Assembly: GCF_013426915.1 (NCBI RefSeq)
Contig: NZ_AP023182.1
Coordinates: forward strand, 806,001-870,000
DNA length: 64,000 nt
From: Paraburkholderia sp. PGU19
GTDB taxonomy: Bacteria > Pseudomonadota > Gammaproteobacteria > Burkholderiales > Burkholderiaceae
Direction of reading: 5' to 3'
Under the pieces are notes generated by a model that was not told the origin of the DNA, did not search any database, and was given only the letters and a program-made list of their open reading frames with translations. Below are positions 36,532 through 46,192 of the stretch, piece by piece (position 1 is the first letter of the stretch; the number at the start of each line of letters is the position of its first letter). A program made the position numbers and the translations under genes.

Positions 36532-37218
36532 ATGGAAGATTTACAGATCTATGACCCCGAGGGGGTCGGGAGTGACTTCTCAATTCTGGGGATGCTCGAA
36601 ACGCGTCGAAAGACACGTGCGGTGATTCGGGAAGTCGCGGGTCGTATCGAAGCGGGCATGACAGAAGATGAAGCAGTTCTTCTGACGAAGAGTGTCCTCG
36701 CGGACGCCGGGATGGCGCGAACGTGGCATCCGATCATCGTGCGCTTCGGCGCGAACACGGCGGAGACGTTGACCGGACAGCCCGCATCTCGCGTCGTGCT
36801 CGCGCAGAACGACATCTTTTTTATCGATATCGGCCCGCGCTATGGACCATGGGAAGGTGATGCAGGCGAGACGTTCGTCGTCGGCAATCACTCTGAGCAC
36901 GTGCGTTGCGCTCGCGATGTCAAGGCGCTGTTTCATGACATCCGTGCGGTGTGGATGAAAAGGCGACTCAAGGGCGCCGATCTGTATCGGCACGCCGCAG
37001 AGACCGCATTGAAGTTGGGTTGGATCTTAAACCTTGAAGTTGCGGGTCACCGGATATCGGACTATCCACACGCTGCGATGCATACGGGCACATTGGCGGA
37101 ATTCGACCGCCATCCCGCCGCCATGCGATGGGTCCTCGAATGCCATATTCGCGATCCGCACGCAAAGTTTGGGGCGCTCTTCGCAGACCTCCTACTGCCA
37201 GACGATTACTATGCTTAA
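36532..37218 (+). CDS. M24-family metallopeptidase homologue
   Basis: A 228-residue pita-bread-fold protein of the Xaa-Pro aminopeptidase/creatinase type, without the N-terminal domain. Metal-ligand candidates are seen in the order expected: DIFFIDIGPRYGPWEGDAGE with two Asp positions, GHRISDYPHAAMH with His, and VLECHIRDP with Glu. The early TWHPIIVRFG also matches. Some M24 relatives use the fold for non-peptidase reactions. It closes a set of three hydrolase genes on the plus strand. Confidence 0.82.
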   Translation: MEDLQIYDPEGVGSDFSILGMLETRRKTRAVIREVAGRIEAGMTEDEAVLLTKSVLADAGMARTWHPIIVRFGANTAETLTGQPASRVVLAQNDIFFIDIGPRYGPWEGDAGETFVVGNHSEHVRCARDVKALFHDIRAVWMKRRLKGADLYRHAAETALKLGWILNLEVAGHRISDYPHAAMHTGTLAEFDRHPAAMRWVLECHIRDPHAKFGALFADLLLPDDYYA

Positions 37219-37635
37219 CGGGAAGGAGGTTCGTACCGTAAAGCCTCCTATCACCATGCGACGCAAGGACGATTTTCCCGTGGAGCCAGCCGGCTGGAGA
37301 TGGTGAACGAAAACATTTCCGTGGAGTTGGTGCCACTCGTCCAGACGACCACGGCCGTCCTTAGCCATCGGATACGGTGCAGCCGGCGGGTGTGAACAGG
37401 TTTCAGGGTTGAACCGTCGCATTAGCCAGATGCGTTGGGAGGCCTGTCGAAGTCAGCTGACCAGGGTAAGACGGGATTCGCAGACTCACTTTCTATGAAG
37501 GAGCACGCAAAATGGATGCGCTTGCTACAGCCCTCCCATTGAATCGAATTCAAAGGTGCGACACGGGGCAGGACACAATCCCCGCGCTCGGCTCACGTGG
37601 TGCCGGGAACCACTCCATGTGAACATTCGTGGATC
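37219..37635. other. no supported gene
   Basis: No coding region or clear signal was recognised between the M24 gene and the decayed transporter copy. Confidence 0.35.
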
Positions 37636-38153
37636 AATCCACCGCACGCGGTTCCTGCCTGGCCCATTCCCGGCGCCGCCGCGCTTGATATTGCAGTCGC
37701 AGGCGGGATCGTGCCCATGGTGGGGGCTCACGAAGTCATTCTGTTCGGGCTCGCCTTGGGCGAGATAGTCGCTATCGTTTTTCTCAATGATCGTGTCGTA
37801 GTTGATCCATCATGAGTCTCTTCCTGGCGGCACGATCCCTTAAATTATCATTTAAATCGACCCGCTTGAAGTCGGCTTTCTCGCGTACACAAAGTTCACC
37901 CAATTTGATATGTTCGTGGTTCTCGCGTTCAAAGTTTTCAGCGGCGACATTCTCTTCGCTGCGGGCTGGTGGGCGGTCACCCTCCCAATAGACGCGCTGA
38001 CCAGTGCGTCGTTGTAAGTACTCGATGTCCGTGCAATCATGATCGGTGACGGTGATCGCCATCATCCTGCTCGCTCTTCTCAATTTCGCGGGTACCGTGC
38101 GCTTTGTGAGAACGTTGCACATCCTCGTCAATGGCAAGCTTCTTGCGGGCAAA
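37636..38153 (+). pseudogene. decayed second copy of the TDT/SLAC1-family transporter gene
   Basis: Three frames together read as the last half of the transporter at 32-33 kb: VPAWPIPGAAALDIAVAGG and GAHEVILFGLALGEIVAIVF; then LEVGFLAYTKFTQFDMFVVL, AFKVF and ILFAAGWWAVTLPIDALTSA to an in-frame stop; then TVRFVRTLHILVNGKLLAG. The first half is missing and internal segments are deleted. Roughly two-thirds of visible residues match the intact copy, so this is an old paralogue or an independently acquired homologue. Confidence 0.85.
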
Positions 38154-38261
38154 CATTCCGTATCGGACGGCCGCCTCAGCACATCGGGTGAAGACGTGCA
38201 TCGTGCTTCCAAATTCGATCCTTTTCGCATGGTAGGTCGCATCAGTCCGGATGACGATGGG

Positions 38262-39548
38262 TCACTTCGGCATTTTTAGTACGAAACGCGCACCGCCAAG
38301 CGGTGACGTGTCGATAGACACGGTACCCCCTTGCGCTTCGACGACCGTCCTGACAATCGACAAGCCGAGACCGAAGCCTCCTGTTTCGCGCGTTCGGCTT
38401 TGATCGAGTCGATAAAAAGGCTCAAAGACATTCAAACGCTCGGATTGCGGTATGCCCGGACCGTCATCATCGACAAAGATGGCCCAGGTACCGGCTTCCG
38501 CCGACCGGGTGCTGATGCGCATATGTCCATGGCCGTATTTCATGGCATTCTTGACAAGATTCATCAATGTTCGAGCAGTCAACTTCGGTTCTATCTGGAC
38601 GACTTGAATAGCCGGATCGAGATCCAGTTCGCACACGACTTGATCTTGCTGCATTTCTTCAGCGAACGATTCCACAGCGTCGTCGATCAGTTCGCGAACC
38701 GAAACGGGTACCCGCGGACGCCTCGAGGCGGCGTGCTCGAGACTACCCAAGGTCAGTAACTCATTGACAAGTTCATCGAGTTCCCGCAGGTCAGCTGCAA
38801 TGCTGTGGATCCGACGTCCGTTAGATTTCATCCCTGAATCTTCTTCGAGCAGCGCCAGACCGAACCCGATCCGGGAAATCGGCGTGCGCAGTTCATGCGA
38901 CACAGCGTGAAGCAGTTCGCGCTCGTAAGCGACCATGCGCTGAACACGTTCTGCCATAGTGTTCCACTGTTCCGCGAGCTGTCGTACGTTCGAGTGCTTC
39001 CCTACCACTGCACGCTGCGTCAGTTCGCCGCCGCCGAACTTTCGTGCAGCGTCCTTCAGTACCTCAAGGTCTCTCCACAAGAAACGTACCCATGTAATCA
39101 ACGTGAGCAACATTGTCAGCGCTAGCACGAGCCACGCGACAAAGGTAATCAGCCGCATGTCACGGCGCACTCCTAGCTTGCGAGCCTGTAGAACCGTTTC
39201 GCCGTCGGCAAGCAACAAATATTTCGTGTAGTCCGGTACCGCGACAACAATCCGGTGCCGCAATAACTGATCCTGCTCATTCGAATCAAGTTTCAACGAT
39301 GTAACCGGCACTAAGGATATTGGTGTGGCCGTTAGTCGCTCCACAGATCGCAGCCGATTTTCCCACTCGGAGCGAGCCACCGAATTGAGCACATGCGCGA
39401 TCAACTGCACTTCGCCTTTTGATGTCTCTCGCTCCTGCGCGGCGACGTTGTCTGCAAATGCATACTCGCCCGCCTTATTGATCGTCACCACTGCGGTGAC
39501 CATTACCAGCGCCGCTACTGCGTAAAGCCTCACCAACATTCGAAACAT
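38262..39548 (-). CDS. sensor histidine kinase of a two-component system
   Basis: A 428-residue membrane kinase of the RstB/EnvZ type. An N-terminal transmembrane helix (LYAVAALVMVTAVVTI), a periplasmic sensor of about 110 residues, and a second helix (FVAWLVLALTMLLTLITWV) are followed by HAMP. The phosphoacceptor box is HAVSHELRTPISRI, then the N box (LMNLVKNAMKYG), the G1 box (DDDGPGIP) and GGFGLGLSIVRTVV. The ATG at 39548 is one base after the response-regulator stop, so the pair is cotranscribed. The signal is unknown. Confidence 0.93.
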   Translation of the reverse strand: MFRMLVRLYAVAALVMVTAVVTINKAGEYAFADNVAAQERETSKGEVQLIAHVLNSVARSEWENRLRSVERLTATPISLVPVTSLKLDSNEQDQLLRHRIVVAVPDYTKYLLLADGETVLQARKLGVRRDMRLITFVAWLVLALTMLLTLITWVRFLWRDLEVLKDAARKFGGGELTQRAVVGKHSNVRQLAEQWNTMAERVQRMVAYERELLHAVSHELRTPISRIGFGLALLEEDSGMKSNGRRIHSIAADLRELDELVNELLTLGSLEHAASRRPRVPVSVRELIDDAVESFAEEMQQDQVVCELDLDPAIQVVQIEPKLTARTLMNLVKNAMKYGHGHMRISTRSAEAGTWAIFVDDDGPGIPQSERLNVFEPFYRLDQSRTRETGGFGLGLSIVRTVVEAQGGTVSIDTSPLGGARFVLKMPK

Positions 39549-39549
39549 G

Positions 39550-40257
39550 TCAATCTTCCCACTCCGAAGGCGCAAACAAATAACCGCGTCCCCATACGGT
39601 CTTGATACGCCGCGGTTCCCCTGCGGAGTCGTCGAACTTCCTGCGCAATTTTGAAATGCCAACATCAGTCGACCGGTCAATGCCGTCGAAGCCGATTCCC
39701 CTGAGCTTTTGTAGGATCGCATCCCGGCTCAGCACAACGCCCGGAGCGGACGCAAGGATCAACAGAAGGTTGAGTTCGGTCGACGTTAAGTCGATCGTTT
39801 GATCGCGCCAGATCACCTTTCGATCCTGTACATAAATGGCAAGACGGCCATAGCGTAGTGGATCGCATTCGGTTGGTGCGCCTGTTTGTGCGGATTCCCC
39901 TGCGCGGCGCAGCAGTGCACGAATCCGGGCCAGCAACACGGGCGGGTCGGCCGGCTTAACCACATAATCATCTGCGCCTATATCCAGTCCAAGGACCTGA
40001 TCATGCGATTCGCCACGAGCTGTGAGTATTAAGACTGGCACAGTCGAGAAGGTGCGAATGCCCTTGCACACATCAACCCCATTTAATCCCGGCAGCATGA
40101 CATCGAGTACGACCAGATCCGGCGAATTCTTTCGTACACTGTCGACCGCAGTGTCGCCGCGACTCGCAGTACTCACGTCAAAGCCGTAATGCCCGAGGTA
40201 CTCACACATGAGCGTCGCGAGTTTCGCGTCGTCTTCGATCAGCAAAATCTTTTGCAC
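39550..40257 (-). CDS. OmpR-family response regulator
   Basis: A 235-residue regulator. The receiver has the acidic pair (ILLIEDDAKLATLM), phosphoacceptor Asp in PDLVVLDVMLPGLNG, the switch Thr/Ala in VLILTARGE, and Lys in DYVVKPADPPVLLARI. The C-terminal winged helix reads LTSTELNLLLILASAPGVVL, then DRSTDVGISKLRRKF and IKTVWGRGYLF. GTG at 40257 is chosen with GGAAAG upstream; the longer frame to 40335 has no family sequence. It is divergent from the MipA gene, a likely target. Confidence 0.93.
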   Translation of the reverse strand: MQKILLIEDDAKLATLMCEYLGHYGFDVSTASRGDTAVDSVRKNSPDLVVLDVMLPGLNGVDVCKGIRTFSTVPVLILTARGESHDQVLGLDIGADDYVVKPADPPVLLARIRALLRRAGESAQTGAPTECDPLRYGRLAIYVQDRKVIWRDQTIDLTSTELNLLLILASAPGVVLSRDAILQKLRGIGFDGIDRSTDVGISKLRRKFDDSAGEPRRIKTVWGRGYLFAPSEWED

Positions 40258-40726
40258 GACAAGTCTTTCCGCATCGAGAATGGCACCAGTGCACATCTTA
40301 TGGTCCATCCGATGACGTGGTGGACGATATGGCACACGTTTAACCTATCTTGTCCTGAACTCCCTCGTATCGTTTCTCGCCACCACCGGTTACGCGACGT
40401 CCGGCGACTTTCAGCGCCGGGCGAGTTGGCGTCGCATGCCCTCAGATACAGGCGAACCAGCCTTCAGTCGCTCGCTGCTGCTCAGGAAACTGAACTCAAT
40501 ACGGCTGGGTGGCCTGAAAGATCGCGTGAGAGAAGCCGCACTTCGCCCAAGGGGCCGCCATGCGGCCACGAAAACCAGATACGACGGAGCCTGAAGAGGA
40601 TCGGACACCAGATCGCGACGGATATCACAGATTTACACACATTCCAATCAGCCTTTCACAGACACGTCCATCGCACGTCTCTACCATTCGTCGTGTTCAA
40701 GTTCGAGTTCAACTCTCTCTACGACG
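40258..40726. promoter_or_regulatory. divergent intergenic region between response regulator and mipA
   Basis: 470 bases with no supported gene. It must hold promoters for both directions and probably the response-regulator binding site; no repeated 6-mer pair was convincing by eye. Confidence 0.4.
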
Positions 40727-41515
40727 ATGAGTAAGAGACACGCAGTTATTTTAGGTACGATCCTGTTTATCTCTAATGGCGTGTACGCTATGAATGAGCG
40801 AGCTGGAGATGGGTATGCGCTTACATTAGGCGTCGGCAGCAGTTTTGAGCCGCGTTACATGGGAAGCAGAACCTATCAATTCGCACCCGCCTATCTTTTC
40901 GACGCGAAGGGACCGTGGGGATTGTTCGCCAACTCTTCACGCGGGATCGGCTACGAGTTGGCGTTGCCTTCCAACTTTTACGCGACTGCGGCGCTTAGCT
41001 ACGATGAGGGCCGCAAGGACAGGAACTCGAAACTCGGCCACGGCGCTGATTCTCTGAAGGGGATGGGTGATCTCAAGGGCGCTGTACTCGCGAACCTGTC
41101 GACCGGCTACCGATTCGGCCAGTGGGGTAGCGTAAACATATCCGTCGATCTTCCATTGACGAGGCGCGAGCATGGTGCTGCCTATCATCTGATGACCGAC
41201 GCCGTGGTACTCAATACCCCATATGACAAGATTACAGTCGACGCGGCCGTGCACATTGGCAGTGGGAAATACAACCAGTCATTCTTCGGTGTGACGTCCA
41301 TGCAAAGTGCGCATTCCGGGTTCCCGGAATACATGACTGGCGGCGGTGTATACGCCGCCAGCACAGGTGCTGAGTGGACTCACAAGGTTTCGCCGCATTG
41401 GTCTACGACGGTAGACGGCCAGGTTATGCGGTACACCGGCGCCGCGCTCCGGAGCCCAATCGTCACTAGCAGGTCGAACTATCTGCTCCAGGGCACAGTG
41501 AATTACACCTTCTAA
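40727..41515 (+). CDS. mipA: MipA/OmpV-family outer-membrane protein
   Basis: A 262-residue outer-membrane beta-barrel. A signal peptide (MSKRHAVILGTILFISNGVYA) is followed by GYALTLGVGSSFEPRYMGSR, the family start, then alternating amphipathic strands (GYELALPSNFYATAALSYDE; YRFGQWGSVNISVDLPLTRR) and a C-terminal Phe (GTVNYTF) as expected for barrel insertion. In other bacteria MipA scaffolds cell-wall enzymes or is induced by antibiotics and polymyxins. The divergent two-component system suggests regulated expression. Confidence 0.9.
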   Translation: MSKRHAVILGTILFISNGVYAMNERAGDGYALTLGVGSSFEPRYMGSRTYQFAPAYLFDAKGPWGLFANSSRGIGYELALPSNFYATAALSYDEGRKDRNSKLGHGADSLKGMGDLKGAVLANLSTGYRFGQWGSVNISVDLPLTRREHGAAYHLMTDAVVLNTPYDKITVDAAVHIGSGKYNQSFFGVTSMQSAHSGFPEYMTGGGVYAASTGAEWTHKVSPHWSTTVDGQVMRYTGAALRSPIVTSRSNYLLQGTVNYTF

Positions 41516-41601
41516 CGTATCACGCTTCATGCGGGATAGACGTTGGTGTCCTCTCGCACGACACCGCCCTTCAGGCGAACACATCACTTTTTAATTTGAG
41601 T

Positions 41602-42591
41602 ATGGAAATGGACGTAGCGATCGTGGCGCTTCCAGGCTTTCAGCTGCTTGACCTCGTGGGGCCAATTGACGTATTTTGCACAGCGAATCGTCAGCTGGGC
41701 CGCATCGCATACAGGTTGCAGCTCATCGCCCCCACGCGGGAGGTGACGACAGCGTTGAAGGAAATGCGGATCGCCCCAGACTTGACGATTGACAGCCAAA
41801 TGCCTGCCCTAGACACGCTACTTCTGGCCGGAGGTTCACGGTTCCAGAGAGACGAGCCAAGTCGCGCCTTGATTAGCTGGCTGAGTGCACATTTTCGTGG
41901 CGTGCGCCGCCTGGGTTCCGGATGCGCAGGCACACTCCTGTTGGCGTGCGGAGGGCTGCCTGGCGGAAGACGGGTCGCCGCCCGCGGGGCACCAGCGTTC
42001 CAGCTCGCACGAAAATATCCTGAAACATGTGTTGAACTCGACCACGTCAATCTCAAGGATGGTCAAATCTACACGTCGGCTGGTGCCACGGCTGAAACGG
42101 ACCTCGCACTCGCGTTCGTCGAGGAAGATCACGGTCGCGGTATTGCTCATCGCGTCGCACGGCAACTCGTGATCTTGGCGAACTGCCGCGACAGGAAATC
42201 GCAGTTCGGCACATATCGTGCCGCGCAGGCAGAAGAGCGTGCAGCGATCCGGGATATTCAAGAGTGGATTCTGGACGACCTGTCGCGCGATTTGTCTGTT
42301 GAAGCACTAGCGGACAGGTGCGGCATAAGCGTGCACACATTTTCCAAGGTATTCAAAGGAGAGACGAGGACGACACCGAGGAGATTTGTCGAACGAGCGC
42401 GCGTCGCAGCAGCCCGCAGAATGTTAGAAAAACCAAATATATCATTGACAGAAGTCGTCCACATGTGCGGATTCAGCGACCAGAGCGATTTGCAGCGGGC
42501 GTTCATGCGGCATTTAAAGATACGACCGATCGAATATCAACAACGATGTTGTACCACCCAACCGAAGCTCCGCCAAAGCTGGTGGTTCTGA
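41602..42591 (+). CDS. GlxA-family transcriptional regulator, third of three
   Basis: A 329-residue DJ-1/PfpI plus AraC protein, closely similar in layout to the one at 28.7-29.7 kb: IVALPGFQLLDLVGPIDVF, RRLGSGCAGTLLLACGGLP with Cys in the elbow region, YTSAGATAETDLALAFVEED, then LSVEALADRCGISVHTFSKV and LTEVVHMCGFSDQSDLQRAF. ATG at 41602 begins at the fold; a TTG two codons before is an alternative. It follows mipA on the same strand with an 86-base gap, and no target is obvious. Confidence 0.9.
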   Translation: MEMDVAIVALPGFQLLDLVGPIDVFCTANRQLGRIAYRLQLIAPTREVTTALKEMRIAPDLTIDSQMPALDTLLLAGGSRFQRDEPSRALISWLSAHFRGVRRLGSGCAGTLLLACGGLPGGRRVAARGAPAFQLARKYPETCVELDHVNLKDGQIYTSAGATAETDLALAFVEEDHGRGIAHRVARQLVILANCRDRKSQFGTYRAAQAEERAAIRDIQEWILDDLSRDLSVEALADRCGISVHTFSKVFKGETRTTPRRFVERARVAAARRMLEKPNISLTEVVHMCGFSDQSDLQRAFMRHLKIRPIEYQQRCCTTQPKLRQSWWF

Positions 42592-43513
42592 TCTCCTGTG
42601 AGATATCATCAAGGGACACTCACTCATGTTGACAGCATTCTTCTTTGTATATCCGTTCGCAGTGGCCGCACTGCTTGCCTGTGCGACTTGCCAAGACGTT
42701 CGACAGCGATCTGCGCAATGCAAATTTTGCAGTACGAATCGTCGAATCGCCAGGGTGCATAAGGACCCGAACTGACCAACCGGCAATAATGACAGGTCGT
42801 GGACTTGCTCACCTGGTTGCGTGATGCGGTTTGCAACAGTAGAAGTGAACAGGAACAGTATGGGCGCCCGGTCACGATGGGAAGGAGTGTGTGATCGCAT
42901 GTCCACGTGGCAGACGTTGCCGCGGGGTACGCATGTGAAACGCCGTCGGATGCTTCCGTGCGCACGAGCTATAAGCTGCGGTGCAGCGGTGCTCTGTATT
43001 CTGGGGCTCGCGATTGCGATAGGTAGCGACACTCGTGTGAGAGATCTGATTCAGACGGTGATCGTAGAAGGATTCCCGATAGCCGAGGCTGCGTTTGCAA
43101 AGATCCAATAGCCGTGCAGATATGTGGTGATCGTTGCTCTCGAGGTTTCGCAACCGGCTGGTCAATACTAGAAGTCAATGCAACGTTAGTGCATTGGTAG
43201 TCGTCATGCGAATCGTATTGTTGGTGTGTCAATGTTTCAGATGCTCGCTCTGGTCGGTCGAGTCTGTCAGCATTCTTAATGCCTTGCTGAGTGCGAGAAC
43301 GGAATTTGAGTTGATTGCCGACATACCGATCAGGCACGTGTGGTACCGAGAAGAACCCAATGTAAAAGCCCCGAGGGCGGAAACCGTGAAATGCGGCATG
43401 TTGATCCGGAGCGTCAGCCAGCGTGTCGCCACCGCGCGCGGATCCTTACGGATGTTCGCCGGACCCGGACATGCGGGAACGGCGCCTCCGTTCATCTCTA
43501 TGTGAGTTCGTTC
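42592..43513. other. sparse region with one weak small-ORF candidate
   Basis: No recognised gene. A possible 70-codon frame from ATG 42899 to 43111 has a hydrophobic segment (SCGAAVLCILGLAIAIG) and GGAAGGAG upstream, so it could encode a small membrane peptide. Base composition is lower in GC than in the flanking genes. Confidence 0.35.
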
Positions 43514-43948
43514 ATGCTTGCCGTTGACTCGAAGGATTTGGCAGTAGTGGAATCCCAAGGAGAGGACACGCGTTGGCGATTCATCGCTCGAGCTCTGCTG
43601 CATTGTCCGCGCAGCGAAGGCGTCAGCGTGGCGGCGACCTGCCGCGAACGGCGCTCGCCAATCGGGTCGCAAGACGCATCAATACGCTTGCTCGAATTTC
43701 CTTCCGAACGAACCGTACTGATCGAATGGAGCAGTCCGACTGGCTGCCGCTACGGCGAGCAAACATGGATGCGCGCCACTGCGACCGCCGCGGGCGTATG
43801 TGTCCTTAGCGGCAAGCCCGTGATCCGCGGAAACCCGATCTTTCGACCTAGCTGCCCAAAGAACAGTGTTGGTAACGCACTCGCAATGATTCTTGCGACA
43901 GAAATCGACGAAGCGAGGAGGGCGATGTCGGTGGATGAATATACTTGA
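43514..43948 (+). CDS. DUF3331-type protein
   Basis: A 144-residue protein of a family restricted largely to Burkholderiaceae. Typical blocks are WSSPTGCRYGEQTWMRATA, then GVCVLSGKPVIRGNPIFRPS and GNALAMILATEIDEA. The CxLSGxxIxxGxxVxRP-like core resembles a small treble-clef or nucleic-acid-type module, but function is unknown. The start is uncertain: GTG at 43502 and ATG at 43514 are both without a clear ribosome site. Confidence 0.7.
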   Translation: MLAVDSKDLAVVESQGEDTRWRFIARALLHCPRSEGVSVAATCRERRSPIGSQDASIRLLEFPSERTVLIEWSSPTGCRYGEQTWMRATATAAGVCVLSGKPVIRGNPIFRPSCPKNSVGNALAMILATEIDEARRAMSVDEYT

Positions 43949-45030
43949 TTCGTATCAAAATCTCGTTTGCGCGCTACACTTCGGGATCACAAGAGGCTCC
44001 ACAGTCATGATAGACCTCCCCAGATCGGCAATATGAGGCTTACTATTGTCGGAGCTGAAGGACCGGGGTGAGCATGATTGCCGTGCCCGATATGTTGCAT
44101 TTTTCGGTCTGGGGTTTAAGTGACTTCACTGTAGTTGTGCCAATCACGCTTGAAATTGCGCCAAACGAGTCGTGGCAAATTTCCTTTGAGTCTCATCTGA
44201 AAAATTCAATGATCTCTGCGCTGCCAATGACCGGAAAGAGGCGCATAACGGCCTCACAGATTCAGCTTCCCGAGTGTCGGCAATGGCCGATTATGCCAGG
44301 TCGTTGATTATGGAAAGTAGTCTGCTGAAATCGACGGAAACAGCATGCCGTCATGCGTGATGTATGTCCGTGAGATTTGCATAATTTCAGTGTTCTCAGC
44401 GTGGAGCCGAGCGGGCTATGCGTCCATTAGACGCCGTACCACGCCTTCTGCATGTATGTTGCAAGCGTGCACACGTCGGAGCGGGTGCGATTTCCGTCGA
44501 GCTAACCCACAAGCTTGAGCCGCCCGCGTTCAATTATTCAGCGGCCAGTATCTCTGCCGGTCGATGCACGCCCACAAAGCTATTCGGACTGTGTCGGTTC
44601 CCTCCTGCCTGCGCTAGTACATGCACGCAACCGATTTCCAAGTAGCGAAATTAATCGGCGCTCACGGAAACGGATCTTCTCCACCAACGCCGGTGGTGAA
44701 CTCGCAAGCGGCCCCCGGGACGCATTGAGTTCACCAGGAAATCGCAGAAATTATGCTCAGCGCGAGCTACCGACACTATCCGCCTTGCCACGCCCCGTGA
44801 ACCTCTGCGGCAGATTTCTCATACCGCTTTCCATAATCAGCGACTTGGCATAATCTGCATTGTACTAAACCGCTGACGCGGTAGTGGGAGGTTGGCACAG
44901 GTCTACGGCTGACGTTTCATGAAGTGGGTCGTCTGGCGCTGAACCCCGGCGAAGCGGTGACCGGTATCGCCAGGAGCAGTATGTGAACGCCCGGTTGGGC
45001 ATTCCACCCACTGCTTCCAGGAGGCTCGCC
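43949..45030. other. gene-poor stretch before the IS91-type element
   Basis: No coding sequence is supported on either strand. The left boundary of the IS91-family element should lie in the last 100-150 bases but could not be fixed by eye. Confidence 0.4.
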
Positions 45031-45908
45031 ATGACGCCACTGCGCCAACGCATGCTGCATGACATGCAGATCCGTAACCTTGCAGAGAATACCCAGAAGT
45101 CCTATCTGATTCAGGTATCCAGTTTCGCCCGACACTTCCGCCGTTCGCCCGAACTGCTGGGTCCCGAGGAGATCCGGGCCTGGTTCATCTATCTTCGCGA
45201 AGAGCGCAAGCTGGCACCGGCCAGTCTCAGCCCGGCGATCGGTGCACTGCGCTTTCTCTATCGCGTGACGCTTAAACGTGACTGGAGTGACGAGGATTTC
45301 CCATTGCCCAGAAAGCCGGTCCGCCTGCCGGTTGTCCTCAGCCTGGAGGAGATCACCACCTTCTTCGACTCGATCCCCAGCCTGAAGCATCGGACCATCC
45401 TGATGGTTGCCTACGCAGCCGGCCTGCGCGTGTCGGAAGTCGTCCACCTGAAGGTCACGGACATCGACAGCAAGCGCATGGTCATCCGTGTGAACCAGGG
45501 CAAGAACCGCAAGGATCGCTACGTAATGCTCTCGCCGCGTCTGCTCGAGATCCTCAGAACGTACTGGCAAGACGCTCACCCCGCGGCTGGCTGTTTCCCG
45601 GTGATATTCCCGGACACCCCATCACGCGGGGCGCCGTCTCGCGAATCTGCGCTCTCGCACGCCAACGATGTGGCATCCGGAAGCCGATAACACCGCATTC
45701 CTTGAGACATGCGTTCGCCACGCATCTGCTGGAAGCCGGTACCGATGTGCGCAGGATCCAGCTGCTCATGGGCCATAGGTCCCTCGCGACTACTTCGCGC
45801 TACTTGAGAATCGCGACCAGCACCGTGTGTGCCACAGCGAGTCCCTTCGATCTGCTGCCGCACCCCGCACCGATTCCATCGCCGCCACCTGCGCCCGAGT
45901 ACTTCTGA
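45031..45908 (+). pseudogene. IS91-associated tyrosine recombinase, frameshifted
   Basis: ATG 45031 with AGGAGG upstream begins MTPLRQRMLHDMQIRNLAEN, an XerC/D-like or integron-integrase-like N-terminal core-binding domain. AAGLRVSEVVHLKV carries the first catalytic Arg. Near 45575 the frame slips by one base; the continuing frame reads PRGWLFPGDIPGHPITRGA, then HSLRHAFATHLLEAGTD and LLMGHRSLATTSRYLRI with HxxR, GH and the Tyr nucleophile. The break separates the catalytic residues, so the enzyme is probably inactive. Confidence 0.85.
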
Positions 45909-45916
45909 AGCCGGCG

Positions 45917-46112
45917 ATGCGCCCGGCGCTCGAGGTGGCGGACATCCTTCGCCGCTGTGGTCCACAGTATCGGCAAACCCATGCCGAGGGGCTCACTCGT
46001 GTCCAGCGGCGGGTGATGAGTGCGATCGAGCTTTGTCGTACCGCCGCGCTTGGCGGGCATGTCGAGCGGTGCGACGCGTGCGGCCATCAGCGCATCGCCT
46101 ACGACTCGTGCC
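45917..46112 (+). pseudogene. IS91-family transposase, 5' part (split gene)
   Basis: The first 65 codons, MRPALEVADILRRCGPQYRQ to ERCDACGHQRIAYDSC, include the first zinc-binding CxxC pair. The frame is cut at 46112 by the RIT insertion. Together with 49511-50520 it makes 1,206 bases, an exact 401-codon frame plus stop. Confidence 0.9.
46107..46112. repeat. 6-bp core/target duplication, left copy (CGTGCC)
   Basis: CGTGCC here is repeated at 49505-49510 directly after the insert. One copy belongs to the interrupted transposase reading frame. Confidence 0.75.
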
Positions 46113-46153
46113 TTATGGGGAGTCGTTTCGTATGGGGAGTAGAAGTGTCGAGC

Positions 46154-46179
46154 GAGCGCGAACCGAGGAGTTCGCGCTC
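46154..46179 (-). terminator. stem-loop after ritC
   Basis: GAGCGCGAAC and GTTCGCGCTC form a perfect 10-bp stem with a six-base loop, 14 bases beyond the ritC stop. There is no long T-run, so termination is likely but not certain. It also lies close to the left end of the RIT. Confidence 0.55.
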
Positions 46180-46192
46180 CTGCAACTCTCCA

